Shown: in pieces, positions 8,592 through 16,204 of the stretch
Numbering within the stretch: the stretch's first letter is position 1
Layout: every line of letters starts with the position of its first letter
NCBI RefSeq assembly: GCF_005877905.1
Contig: NZ_SWDV01000013.1
Location: forward strand, 1 to 64,000
Direction of reading: 5' to 3'
DNA: 64,000 bases
Source: Pseudomonas nicosulfuronedens
GTDB taxonomy: Bacteria > Pseudomonadota > Gammaproteobacteria > Pseudomonadales > Pseudomonadaceae
Position numbers and translations under genes: made by a program
Notes under the pieces: model-generated
What the model was told of the DNA's origin: nothing
The model's input: the letters and a program-made list of their open reading frames with translations, nothing else
Database searches by the model: none

Positions 8592-9206
8592 TCAGTCTGC
8601 GGGTGGCAGCATCGGCAGCTCACCGGTGGACAGGCTGCGTGCTTCCTCCGGCGCCACGCCGAGCGCGCGCAGGGTCAGTTCCGCTGCGTCGCTGCCGGCC
8701 TGACGCCAGGCCCGGTGGCCCTCCAGGACCAGGAACATGGAGCTGAGCACGGCGCCGGCGATCATCGAGATCGCCGACGGCAGCTGCTCCTGGCGGAAGC
8801 TGTAGCGGCCGTTGGCGAGCCCGCTGAGCAGATCGGCGGTGGGTGGGCCGAACCACATCCCGCGCAGTGATTCGTCGCTCATCGAGAAGCGGCTGATGAA
8901 GGCGCCCCAGTGCGGCTCCTCGTGGGCCCGGCGGATGAAGAAACGGATGCCGTTGGCCAGGCGCAGGGCCGGGTCCGAGGTCTCGCCGAAGCTCTTCACC
9001 ACGCGCTGGTGCATTTCTGCCGCCAGGTGGCTGGCCACGTGCTGGAAGAGGTCGTCGATGGATTGCAGGTTGTTGTAGATGGTGCCCCGTGCCACACCGG
9101 CTTCCTGGGCGAGGTCGCTGATGTTCACCTGGCTGGCGCCTTTCTCGGCGAACAGGCGCAGGGCGGCCTGGTGGATGCGGCGTTGTACGGGGTTGAGGGT
9201 TTCCAT
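8592..9206 (-). CDS. TetR/AcrR family regulator of the catabolic island
   Basis: This 204-residue protein has an N-terminal TetR helix-turn-helix (about residues 8-55, with ISDLAQEAGVARGTIYNNL as the recognition region) and a divergent C-terminal ligand domain. It lies between the two divergent halves of the island. Two closely similar palindromes with TTGAAC/GTTCAA arms flank the 260-bp gap upstream, one over its own promoter and one over that of the hydroxylase operon. Autoregulation and control of the divergent operon are therefore likely. The inducer is probably a pathway intermediate, which is inference. Confidence 0.92.
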   Translation of the reverse strand: METLNPVQRRIHQAALRLFAEKGASQVNISDLAQEAGVARGTIYNNLQSIDDLFQHVASHLAAEMHQRVVKSFGETSDPALRLANGIRFFIRRAHEEPHWGAFISRFSMSDESLRGMWFGPPTADLLSGLANGRYSFRQEQLPSAISMIAGAVLSSMFLVLEGHRAWRQAGSDAAELTLRALGVAPEEARSLSTGELPMLPPAD

Positions 9207-9238
9207 GAAAAGACGGCTCCAACGTCAAGCGTGGAGTG

Positions 9239-9267
9239 ATTGAACACGTGCGTTCAAAATAAGTCAA
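9239..9267 (-). promoter_or_regulatory. tetR-side promoter with TetR operator O1
   Basis: On the minus strand a -35 TTGACT (9262-9267) is followed after 17 nt by TTCAAT (9239-9244). The 18-bp operator TTGAACACGTGCGTTCAA (9240-9257) fills the spacer and overlaps the -10. A near-copy lies at 9418-9435. Confidence 0.7.
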
Positions 9268-9408
9268 CAGGGTCTATTGCTCGTCATTTCTGCTGCTTTT
9301 CCCTCGGTTTCTCCCGTCCCTCGCGCCTTTTGGGTACTTGGGTGGCTCTTTGGAAAGGCTCTGGACAGGGAGTTTCTGGGGTGAAACCCGATCAAGATTG
9401 ATCTCCAG

Positions 9409-9438
9409 TTGACTGAATTGAACACTGGTGTTCAAAAT
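9409..9438 (+). promoter_or_regulatory. Hydroxylase-operon promoter with TetR operator O2
   Basis: A -35 TTGACT (9409-9414) is followed by an 18-nt spacer and CAAAAT (9433-9438). The operator TTGAACACTGGTGTTCAA (9418-9435) is a palindrome apart from its two central bases and lies between the two hexamers. O1 and O2 share the six outer bases of each arm, plus a trailing AATAA. Confidence 0.7.
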
Positions 9439-9469
9439 AATTCGGCGATGTCTTCCCCTGGAGCAAGCA

Positions 9470-11095
9470 ATGCAAGAGTCCACAACAACAACGACAACCT
9501 GTGACGTGATCATTGTCGGCCTTGGCCCTACCGGGGCGGTGCTGGCCAATCTGCTGGGCCGCTACGGCTGGTCGGTGGTCGGCCTGGAGCGCGACGAGGA
9601 CCTGTACTACGCCCCGCGTGCCGTGCACTTCGACGATGAGATCATGCGTATCTTCCAGTTCGCCGGCCTGGCCGACGACATCGGCCGCACCAGCGAATCG
9701 TTCACCGACATGGAGATCATCCTGCGTCCCGGGCGCAAGCCGGTCACCCGCTCGCGCATCGGCAGCCAGGACCGCCGCTACGGCCATCCCGGCGCCTGGT
9801 GGTTCCACCAGCCGACCCTGGAGCGACATTTCCACGACGGCCTCAAGCGTTACCCCAACGTCACCCCGGTGTATGGCTGCCGTGTCACTGGCGTCGAGCA
9901 GGACGCCGAAGGTGTGCGTGCCACCGCCGTGCAGCGTGACGGCAGCACACGCGTGTTCCAGGGGCGCTACCTGATCGGCTGCGATGGCGGCAAGAGCTTC
10001 GTCCGCCGCGAGGCCGGGCTGCGCCTGGAGTCGGCCGATTTCGACGAGGCCTGGGTAGTGGTCGACACGAAAACCCGTTCCGGTGAGAAGGATGCGTTGC
10101 TGCCGGCGAACCACTCGCAGGTGTGCAACCCGGCACAGCCGGTGACCTACGTGCCGATGGCCGGCCCGTACTACGAATGGCAGTTCATGGTCACCGGCGG
10201 CAAGTCCGAACGCGAGGCCACCGACCCCTATCTGGTGCGCCAGCAACTGCGCGACTTCGTCGATCTCGACAAGATCGAGATCACCCGTATCGCCTACTAC
10301 AAGTTCCACGGCCTGTGGGCCAACGATTGGCGCAATGGCCGGATCATTCTGGCTGGCGACTCGGCGCACCAGATGCCGCCATTCCTCGGTCAAGGCATGT
10401 GTTCGGGCGTGCGCGATGCCAGTAGCCTGTGCTGGCGCCTGGACATGGTGCTGCGCGGCGCGGCGCGGGAAAAACTGTTCGACGACTACGAGGCCGAGCG
10501 CTCGGCCCACGTGCGCGAAATCATCAATGGCGCGATGTTCCTGGGCAACGTCATCCAGACCCGCCACCGCGGCGTGGCCTTCCTGCGCGACTGGCTGCTG
10601 TTCCGCATCGCCGGCATGCTGCCATTCGCCAACAAGGCGTTCGCCGACAAGGCCAACCGCAAGAAGCCGCTGGCCGCCGGCTTCTGTGGCTGGGGGCACC
10701 GGTTGTCCGGTCACCTGGCCCTGCAGCCGAAAGTGTTGCGGGACGAGGAGGGCGAGCGAGTGCTGCTCGACGAGGCGCTGGGCCACGGCTTCGCCTTGCT
10801 CGCCCGACGCGGTTGCCTTGACACCCAGCGCGCCCAGCTGGAGCACCTGGCGCAGCAGGTGGGCCTGCGCGTGCTGGAGTTCGCCGAAGACCCGGACGGC
10901 CCGGTACTGGGCGACCCTACCGGTGCGTTGCAGGACTGGTTCGACGAAGCCGACATGGACTTCGTGCTGATCCGCCCCGACCGCTATGTCTTCGATGCCG
11001 GCCGCGCCGACCAGCTGGGTCGCGTCGCCGAGCGCTTTCTCGCCGGCCTCTCGCTGGTTCGCCACAGCAATCAACCCCAAGGAGTGGCGGCATGA
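9470..11095 (+). CDS. MhpA-like FAD-dependent aromatic hydroxylase (1)
   Basis: This 541-residue group A flavin monooxygenase resembles 3-(3-hydroxyphenyl)propionate hydroxylase. The FAD-binding GLGPTG is at residues 17-22 after a DVIIV strand, and the second FAD motif GDSAHQMPPFLGQG starts near 296. A C-terminal thioredoxin-like domain (after about 420) is typical of the MhpA/PheA group. It would hydroxylate a phenol ring with NAD(P)H and oxygen to give a catechol-type diol. I chose the ATG at 9470 (GGAG eight bases upstream) over a longer in-frame start at 9428 because the longer form would place the operator inside the coding region. It is the first gene of the plus-strand operon and overlaps the next gene by 4 nt. 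Confidence 0.92.
   Translation: MQESTTTTTTCDVIIVGLGPTGAVLANLLGRYGWSVVGLERDEDLYYAPRAVHFDDEIMRIFQFAGLADDIGRTSESFTDMEIILRPGRKPVTRSRIGSQDRRYGHPGAWWFHQPTLERHFHDGLKRYPNVTPVYGCRVTGVEQDAEGVRATAVQRDGSTRVFQGRYLIGCDGGKSFVRREAGLRLESADFDEAWVVVDTKTRSGEKDALLPANHSQVCNPAQPVTYVPMAGPYYEWQFMVTGGKSEREATDPYLVRQQLRDFVDLDKIEITRIAYYKFHGLWANDWRNGRIILAGDSAHQMPPFLGQGMCSGVRDASSLCWRLDMVLRGAAREKLFDDYEAERSAHVREIINGAMFLGNVIQTRHRGVAFLRDWLLFRIAGMLPFANKAFADKANRKKPLAAGFCGWGHRLSGHLALQPKVLRDEEGERVLLDEALGHGFALLARRGCLDTQRAQLEHLAQQVGLRVLEFAEDPDGPVLGDPTGALQDWFDEADMDFVLIRPDRYVFDAGRADQLGRVAERFLAGLSLVRHSNQPQGVAA
9484..9491 (+). promoter_or_regulatory. CA motif in codons 5-8 of the first hydroxylase
   Basis: AACAACAA lies 14 nt inside the coding region and continues as ACGACAA. 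It encodes a run of threonines. It is close enough to the start for Hfq/Crc to block initiation. Confidence 0.5.
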
Positions 11096-12738
11096 TCGAC
11101 ACCCCCGTTCTCATCAGCGGCGCCGGCCCGGTCGGCCTGACCCTGGCGCTGAACCTCAGTCGCCTGGGGATTCGCTCTGTGCTGCTCAACGATCGTCGGC
11201 AGACCACCACGCACCCAAAGCTGGACGTGGTGAACTGCCGCTCGATGGAAATCTTCCGCCAGCTGGGCCTCGCCGAGCGTATCCGCGCGGCGGGCAACCC
11301 GGTCGATGCCAACCAGTATTCGGCGATGGCGGCTTCGGCCAGCGGGCCGTTCTACAGCGTGATGTCCGATCGTCACCTGATCTACCAGCCGGTCAGCCAG
11401 GCCGAGCAGGCCATCCGCGCCTGCCGCGACGGCAGCCTGCCATTGGAGTCGATGCAGCGCATCGCGCAGATGCACCTGGAGCCGGTGCTGATGGCCGAGG
11501 TGGAAGCCGACCCGAACATCGAATTGCGCATGGGCTGGCGCCTGTATGGCTTCGAGCAGAGTTCCACCGGCGTGGTGGCGATGGCCCATGAAGTGGATAG
11601 CGGCGAAGCGCAGCAGTTCTTCGCCCAGTACCTGATAGGCTGCGACGGGCCCAACAGCCGCGTGCGCAACTTCCTCAATATCGATTACGACGGCACCCGC
11701 GACCTGGTTGGCGAGCTGTTCATCATCCACCTGCGCTCCGACGAGATCGCCAGGCTGTTCCCGGACAACCAGCCCTACTGGCACACCTGGCTGACCCGGC
11801 CGGGTTTCGCCGGCCTGCTGGTGTCGCCCGATGCCAGCCGCAACGACTACGTGCTGCACCGGCCCTTTGCGCCGCGTCCCGGCGAGTCGCTGGAAAGCGT
11901 GGTGGACGCCGCCCTCGGTACCCGGCTTAGCTACGAGATCGTCCAGTCTGGCCCCTGGCGCCCGCAGTTCCTGGTGGCCCGCTCGTTCGGCCGGCAGCGG
12001 GTGTTCATCGCCGGCGATGCCACCCACCAGTTCATGCCTACCGGCGGGCTGGGGATGAACACCGGGGTCGCCGAGGCGCACAACCTGGCCTGGAAGCTCG
12101 CCGCCTGCCTGGCCGGCTGGGGCGGACCGCGGCTGCTGGAAAGCTACGAAGCGGAGCGCCTGCCCGTGGCCCGGCGCAACCGCGACCACGTGAAGAAATG
12201 CGCGGCGGCGACCTTCGAGGCGCAGATGCGTCGCGACGATGGGCTGCTCGCCCAGGGAGCAGCCGGTGAGGCGGCGCGCGAGGCCGCCGGGCGCGAGTTC
12301 GAGCGCAAGGTTTCGCGGCTCTACGAGTCGCTGGGTGTGGAAATCGGCTACCGCTACCACGGCTCGCCGGCGATCGAGGCGGACACCGCCAGCGAGCCGG
12401 CGTATGAGGAAATTCGCTACACGCCCACCACCTGGTCCGGCGCGCGCCTGCCCAGCGCTTTCCGCGAGGATGGCACGGCGCTCTTCGATCAGCTTGTACT
12501 GGGTGGCTACACCCTGCTGGCATTCGACACCGATGCCGAGGCCTGCGCACCACTGCAGGAGGCGGCGCAGGAGTGCGGCGTACCGCTGAACGTGCTGCCG
12601 ATCCACGAGAAGTACCTGGCGACCCTCTACGAGCGGCGCTTCGTGCTGGTTCGGCCTGACCAACATGTGTGCTGGCGCGGCGACAGCCTGCCGGTCGATT
12701 GCTATTCGCTGTTCAACCGTCTGCGCGGAGCCCGCTGA
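11092..12738 (+). CDS. FAD-dependent monooxygenase, phenol hydroxylase-like (2)
   Basis: This 548-residue group A flavoprotein has GAGPVG at residues 10-15 and AGDATHQFMPTGGLGMNTG later in the FAD domain. It has a C-terminal extension like the first hydroxylase but is clearly divergent in sequence. It starts in an ATGA overlap with the first hydroxylase, so the two are translationally coupled. Two consecutive flavin hydroxylases suggest two ring hydroxylations, or hydroxylation before and after side-chain removal. The substrate is not identifiable from sequence. Confidence 0.92.
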   Translation: MIDTPVLISGAGPVGLTLALNLSRLGIRSVLLNDRRQTTTHPKLDVVNCRSMEIFRQLGLAERIRAAGNPVDANQYSAMAASASGPFYSVMSDRHLIYQPVSQAEQAIRACRDGSLPLESMQRIAQMHLEPVLMAEVEADPNIELRMGWRLYGFEQSSTGVVAMAHEVDSGEAQQFFAQYLIGCDGPNSRVRNFLNIDYDGTRDLVGELFIIHLRSDEIARLFPDNQPYWHTWLTRPGFAGLLVSPDASRNDYVLHRPFAPRPGESLESVVDAALGTRLSYEIVQSGPWRPQFLVARSFGRQRVFIAGDATHQFMPTGGLGMNTGVAEAHNLAWKLAACLAGWGGPRLLESYEAERLPVARRNRDHVKKCAAATFEAQMRRDDGLLAQGAAGEAAREAAGREFERKVSRLYESLGVEIGYRYHGSPAIEADTASEPAYEEIRYTPTTWSGARLPSAFREDGTALFDQLVLGGYTLLAFDTDAEACAPLQEAAQECGVPLNVLPIHEKYLATLYERRFVLVRPDQHVCWRGDSLPVDCYSLFNRLRGAR

Positions 12739-12740
12739 CC

Positions 12741-13121
12741 ATGAGCCTGTTCATCGATTCGCTGAAACTGCGCCTGCTCCTGCTGGCCTCCATCCCGCTG
12801 CTGCGCCGGGCGGAACGACGCTCGGCGCGCCTGCGCGAACTGCTCCACGAGGACTCGTTCGTGCTGCAGATTCGCACCACCGATGGGGTCGGCGGTTATT
12901 ACCAGCTGCGTGGCGGAGTGCTCAGCCTGCATCGTGGCGAACACCGCCGGCCGGACTTCATCCAGCACTGGCAACGCAGTGCGGATGCGCTGCGGGTGAT
13001 GCTCAGTCGCGACGAAACCGACATGCTGCGCGCCGTCGAAAGCGGGCAGTGCCAGCTGCAGGGGCGCTTCGCGGTGGCCCTGTGGTTCAACGAAGCCATG
13101 AAGATCGCCCGGGCGGCCTAG
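12741..13121 (+). CDS. Small SCP2-like protein
   Basis: This 126-residue protein starts 2 nt after the second monooxygenase stop. After a hydrophobic and basic N-terminal helix (residues 1-30), the pattern VLQIRTTDGVGGYYQLRGG, a central tryptophan-containing helix and a C-terminal GRFAVALWFNEAMKIARAA segment resemble the sterol-carrier-protein-2 fold, which binds hydrophobic ligands. I recognise the fold by pattern only. A role as a substrate or lipid carrier for the flanking monooxygenases is inferred. An in-frame upstream ATG would overlap the preceding gene and is less likely. Confidence 0.75.
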   Translation: MSLFIDSLKLRLLLLASIPLLRRAERRSARLRELLHEDSFVLQIRTTDGVGGYYQLRGGVLSLHRGEHRRPDFIQHWQRSADALRVMLSRDETDMLRAVESGQCQLQGRFAVALWFNEAMKIARAA

Positions 13122-13151
13122 CCCCTCACGGATCACACAAGGACAACAAGC

Positions 13152-14225
13152 ATGACGATCCAACAAGGTCGAATCGACGTGCACCACCACATCATCCCGC
13201 CGGCCTTCGTCGAGGTTATGGCGAACAAGGGCCTGGATAGGGTCGCCGGTGCGCCGCTGCCGAAATGGTCGCCTCAGAAGTCCATCGAGGTGATGGACCT
13301 CAACGGCATCCAGACGGCCATTACCTCGCTGTCGGCGCCGGGCGTGCACTTCGGCGGGGGAGTGGAGCAGGCCCGCGAGCTGGCGATGCGCTGCAACGAC
13401 TTCGCCGCGCAGATGCGTAGTGATCATCCGGGGCGCTTCGGCAACTTCGCCGTGCTGCCCACCCCCTTCACCGAAGCTGCCTGCCGCGAGGCCATCCGTG
13501 CCCTGGATGAACTCAAGGCCGAAGGCGTGGTACTGCTGGGCAGTACCGATGGCGTGTTCCTGGGTGATGAGTGTTTCGACGAACTGATGGCCGAACTGGA
13601 CCGCCGCGCGGCCATCGTCTTCGTCCACCCGAACATGCACGAAAGCAGCGAGAAACTCGGCATCGCCGCGCCGGGATTCCTGGTCGAGTTTCTCTGCGAC
13701 ACCACCCGCGCGGCGGTGAACCTGATCCTCACCGGCACGCTGGAGAAGTACCCGCGCATCCGCTGGATCCTCGCCCACGGTGGCGGTTTCCTGCCCTACG
13801 TGGCCTGGCGCGTGTCCTTGGCCAACGCCCTGCCGCAGTTCCAGGACAAGGCCCCGCAAGGGGTGATGACCTACCTCAGGCGCTTCTACTTCGACACGGC
13901 GCTGTCGCCGTCGCGTTACTCCATGGCGGCGCTCAAGGAACTGGTGGAGCCCTCGCAGATTCTCTTCGGCAGCGACTTCCCCTTCGCCCCGGCGCCGGTC
14001 ACGACCTTGTCCTGCCAGACGCTGGAGCAGAACACCCTGTGGTCGGACACGCAGCGCTACGGGATCAACCGTGGCCACGCGCTGAGCCTGTTCCCGCAGT
14101 ACCGGGACGCCCGCGAGCAGGTGGTGCCCGCGCCGATCCACAGCGGCGAGTCGTTCGCCAGCCGGATCAAACGCAGCCTCACCCGCCCTCTCGGCGCCTA
14201 TGTCGAGCGCGTGCGCAGCCGTTGA
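13152..14225 (+). CDS. Amidohydrolase-family decarboxylase (ACMSD/gamma-resorcylate decarboxylase type)
   Basis: This 357-residue protein belongs to the amidohydrolase superfamily. The metal motif DVHHHIIPP is near residues 9-17, a further conserved WILAHGGGFLPY is near 200, and LFGSDFPFAP near 275 supplies the catalytic aspartate. The pattern fits the non-hydrolytic decarboxylase branch (aminocarboxymuconate-semialdehyde, 6-methylsalicylate or 2,6-dihydroxybenzoate decarboxylases). It probably removes a ring carboxylate. AAGGA precedes the ATG, and a partial CA motif (ACAACAAG) lies next to it. Confidence 0.88.
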   Translation: MTIQQGRIDVHHHIIPPAFVEVMANKGLDRVAGAPLPKWSPQKSIEVMDLNGIQTAITSLSAPGVHFGGGVEQARELAMRCNDFAAQMRSDHPGRFGNFAVLPTPFTEAACREAIRALDELKAEGVVLLGSTDGVFLGDECFDELMAELDRRAAIVFVHPNMHESSEKLGIAAPGFLVEFLCDTTRAAVNLILTGTLEKYPRIRWILAHGGGFLPYVAWRVSLANALPQFQDKAPQGVMTYLRRFYFDTALSPSRYSMAALKELVEPSQILFGSDFPFAPAPVTTLSCQTLEQNTLWSDTQRYGINRGHALSLFPQYRDAREQVVPAPIHSGESFASRIKRSLTRPLGAYVERVRSR

Positions 14226-14255
14226 GCCAGGGCCCACTACCGGAGAAGCGAATTC

Positions 14256-15485
14256 ATGAGCACTCTGTTCGAACCATTGCGCCTGCCCAACGGGCAGGTG
14301 ATCCGCAACCGCATCGCCAAGGCGGCGATGGAAGAGAACCTTGCCGATGCCGACCACGCCCCTGGCGATACCTTGCTGCGCCTCTACCAGCGTTGGGCTG
14401 AAGGCGGCGCCGGGCTGATCATCACCGGTAACGTGATGGTCGATCGCCGCGCTCTGACCGGCCCGGCCGGGGTGGTGCTGGAGGACGACGGCCGGCTGCC
14501 GCGTTTCCGTCGTTGGGCCGAGGTCTGTCGCAGCCAGGGCGCGCAGGCCTGGATGCAGATCAATCACCCCGGTCGCCAACTGATGGCCGATCTCGGCCAA
14601 CCTGCCCTGGGGCCTTCGGCCATCGCCGTGGATATTCCCGGTCTGAAGAACGTCTTCGCCCAGCCGCGAGCGTTGTCCGGCGCGGAAATCGACGGGCTGA
14701 TCCAGCGCTACCTGAACGCCGCCGTGCTGGCTGAGCGTGCCGGTTTCACCGGCGTACAGGTGCACGCTGCGCACGGCTATCTGTTCAGTCAGTTCCTCTC
14801 GCCGCTGAGCAACCGGCGCGACGATGACTGGGGCGGCAGCCTGGAGAATCGCGCACGCATCCTGTTGCGTACGGTGGAGGTGATCCGCGAGCGCGTGGCG
14901 CCGGACTTCTGCGTGGCGGTGAAGCTCAATTCCGCCGACTTCCAGCGTGGCGGTTTCGCGGCGGAGGATGCCGAAGCCGTGGTGCGCCTGCTCAACGAGC
15001 GGGGCGTGGACCTGGTCGAGCTGTCCGGTGGCAGCTATGAAAGCCCGGCGATGCAGGGCCAGACCCGCGACGGCAGCACGCTGGCGCGGGAGGCCTACTT
15101 CCTCGAATTTGCCGAACGCATCGCCGCGACCGCGCGCATGCCGCTGATGGTCACTGGCGGCATTCGCCGGCGTGAGGTCGCCGAGCGCGCGTTGCAGGGG
15201 CCGGTGGCGATGATCGGCATGGCCACGGCGCTGGCGGTCGATCCGACGCTGCCACGGCGCTGGCAGGCGGGCGAGGGTGCGCAGGTCGAGCCGATAGTCG
15301 TGGCCTGGAAGAACAAAGCCTTCGCCGCGGTGGCGACCCAGTCGGTGGTGAAGAAGCAACTGACGCTGCTCAGCGAGGGACGCCCGACCAATCCTCGCAC
15401 GTCGCCGCTGCTGGCGCTGATCGGCAATCAGCTGAAGCTGCGCAGGCTGTCGCGTCGCTACCGGCGCTGGGTCGCGCAGGCCTGA
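14256..15485 (+). CDS. NADH:flavin oxidoreductase, Old Yellow Enzyme family
   Basis: This 409-residue FMN-dependent TIM-barrel enzyme has the active-site block VHAAHGYLFSQFLSPLSN and the phosphate-binding TGGIRRREVAE near the C-terminus. It belongs to the FadH/2,4-dienoyl-CoA reductase side of the family but lacks the extra Fe-S and FAD domains, which makes it a short form. In this operon it could reduce an unsaturated ring or ring-fission intermediate. It is the last gene of the plus-strand operon and converges with the second tetR only 7 nt away. Confidence 0.9.
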   Translation: MSTLFEPLRLPNGQVIRNRIAKAAMEENLADADHAPGDTLLRLYQRWAEGGAGLIITGNVMVDRRALTGPAGVVLEDDGRLPRFRRWAEVCRSQGAQAWMQINHPGRQLMADLGQPALGPSAIAVDIPGLKNVFAQPRALSGAEIDGLIQRYLNAAVLAERAGFTGVQVHAAHGYLFSQFLSPLSNRRDDDWGGSLENRARILLRTVEVIRERVAPDFCVAVKLNSADFQRGGFAAEDAEAVVRLLNERGVDLVELSGGSYESPAMQGQTRDGSTLAREAYFLEFAERIAATARMPLMVTGGIRRREVAERALQGPVAMIGMATALAVDPTLPRRWQAGEGAQVEPIVVAWKNKAFAAVATQSVVKKQLTLLSEGRPTNPRTSPLLALIGNQLKLRRLSRRYRRWVAQA

Positions 15486-15492
15486 TGGGCGT

Positions 15493-16149
15493 TCAGTCGC
15501 CCTGCGGCAAGGGCAGGGCGGCTATCTTCGCGGCCTTGGCGGGCGTGGCGCCGAGGGCGCGAAGGATCATCTCGCCGAGCAGGATGTCCTGGCCCTCCGG
15601 CGCCCGGCCCTCGAGGCTGGCGCGGATGGCACCGGTGGCGCAGGCGATCACCAGGTCCAGGGCAATGTCTTCATTGGCATAGCTGAACACGCCCTCGGCC
15701 AGCCCGCCGCGCAGGTCCTCGCGAACGTGGTTGGCCAGCGTCGAGTGCATGGCCTGGTCGTAGTGGATCACCCGCAACAGCGCACTGGCCCACTGCGGGT
15801 CGGACTGCGCTTGCAGGACGAACATGCGTACCCCGATGGCCAGTCGCCGGGAACCGCTGGAAATACCGGAGCTGAGCTGGCTGATGGTCTCGGAGAAGTC
15901 GCTGGCCAGTGAGATGCCCACGGCCTCGGCCAGCTCCTCCCGCGTCTTGAAGTAGTTGTAGATAGTGCCGGTGGAGACCTGCGCCTCGGCGGCCAGGTCC
16001 TGGAACACCGTGGCCGCGATGTCCTGCCGGGCAAACACCCGCAGCGCCGCATCGAGCAGCCCCTGGCGGGTGCGTGCGCGCTTCTTGTGGCCGCGGGTGA
16101 GCGGTTCGCTGTCGTCTTCGCGGGGCTGGCGGTCGGTCATGGCGGTCAT
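15493..16149 (-). CDS. TetR/AcrR family regulator (second module)
   Basis: This protein of about 218 residues has a TetR helix-turn-helix at about residues 25-75 (VFQDLAAEAQVSTGTIYNYF). I start it at the ATG at 16149 (MTAMTDR); the ATG at 16140 is equally possible because neither has a strong ribosome site. The ORF is open well upstream but would run into the monooxygenase. It follows the hydroxylase by 55 nt in the same direction, so both probably share one transcript, and it likely binds the palindrome in the promoter at 17841-17868. Confidence 0.88.
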   Translation of the reverse strand: MTAMTDRQPREDDSEPLTRGHKKRARTRQGLLDAALRVFARQDIAATVFQDLAAEAQVSTGTIYNYFKTREELAEAVGISLASDFSETISQLSSGISSGSRRLAIGVRMFVLQAQSDPQWASALLRVIHYDQAMHSTLANHVREDLRGGLAEGVFSYANEDIALDLVIACATGAIRASLEGRAPEGQDILLGEMILRALGATPAKAAKIAALPLPQGD

Positions 16150-16204
16150 TCGTCTGCGGAGCTGCGGCGATGATACGGGAAGCCCATGGCCGACCGGTAC
16201 CCGC

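Noticed and set aside
12702-15359. An 885-residue minus-strand open frame
   Set aside because: It is antisense to the SCP2-like, amidohydrolase and Old Yellow Enzyme genes and shows no domain pattern.
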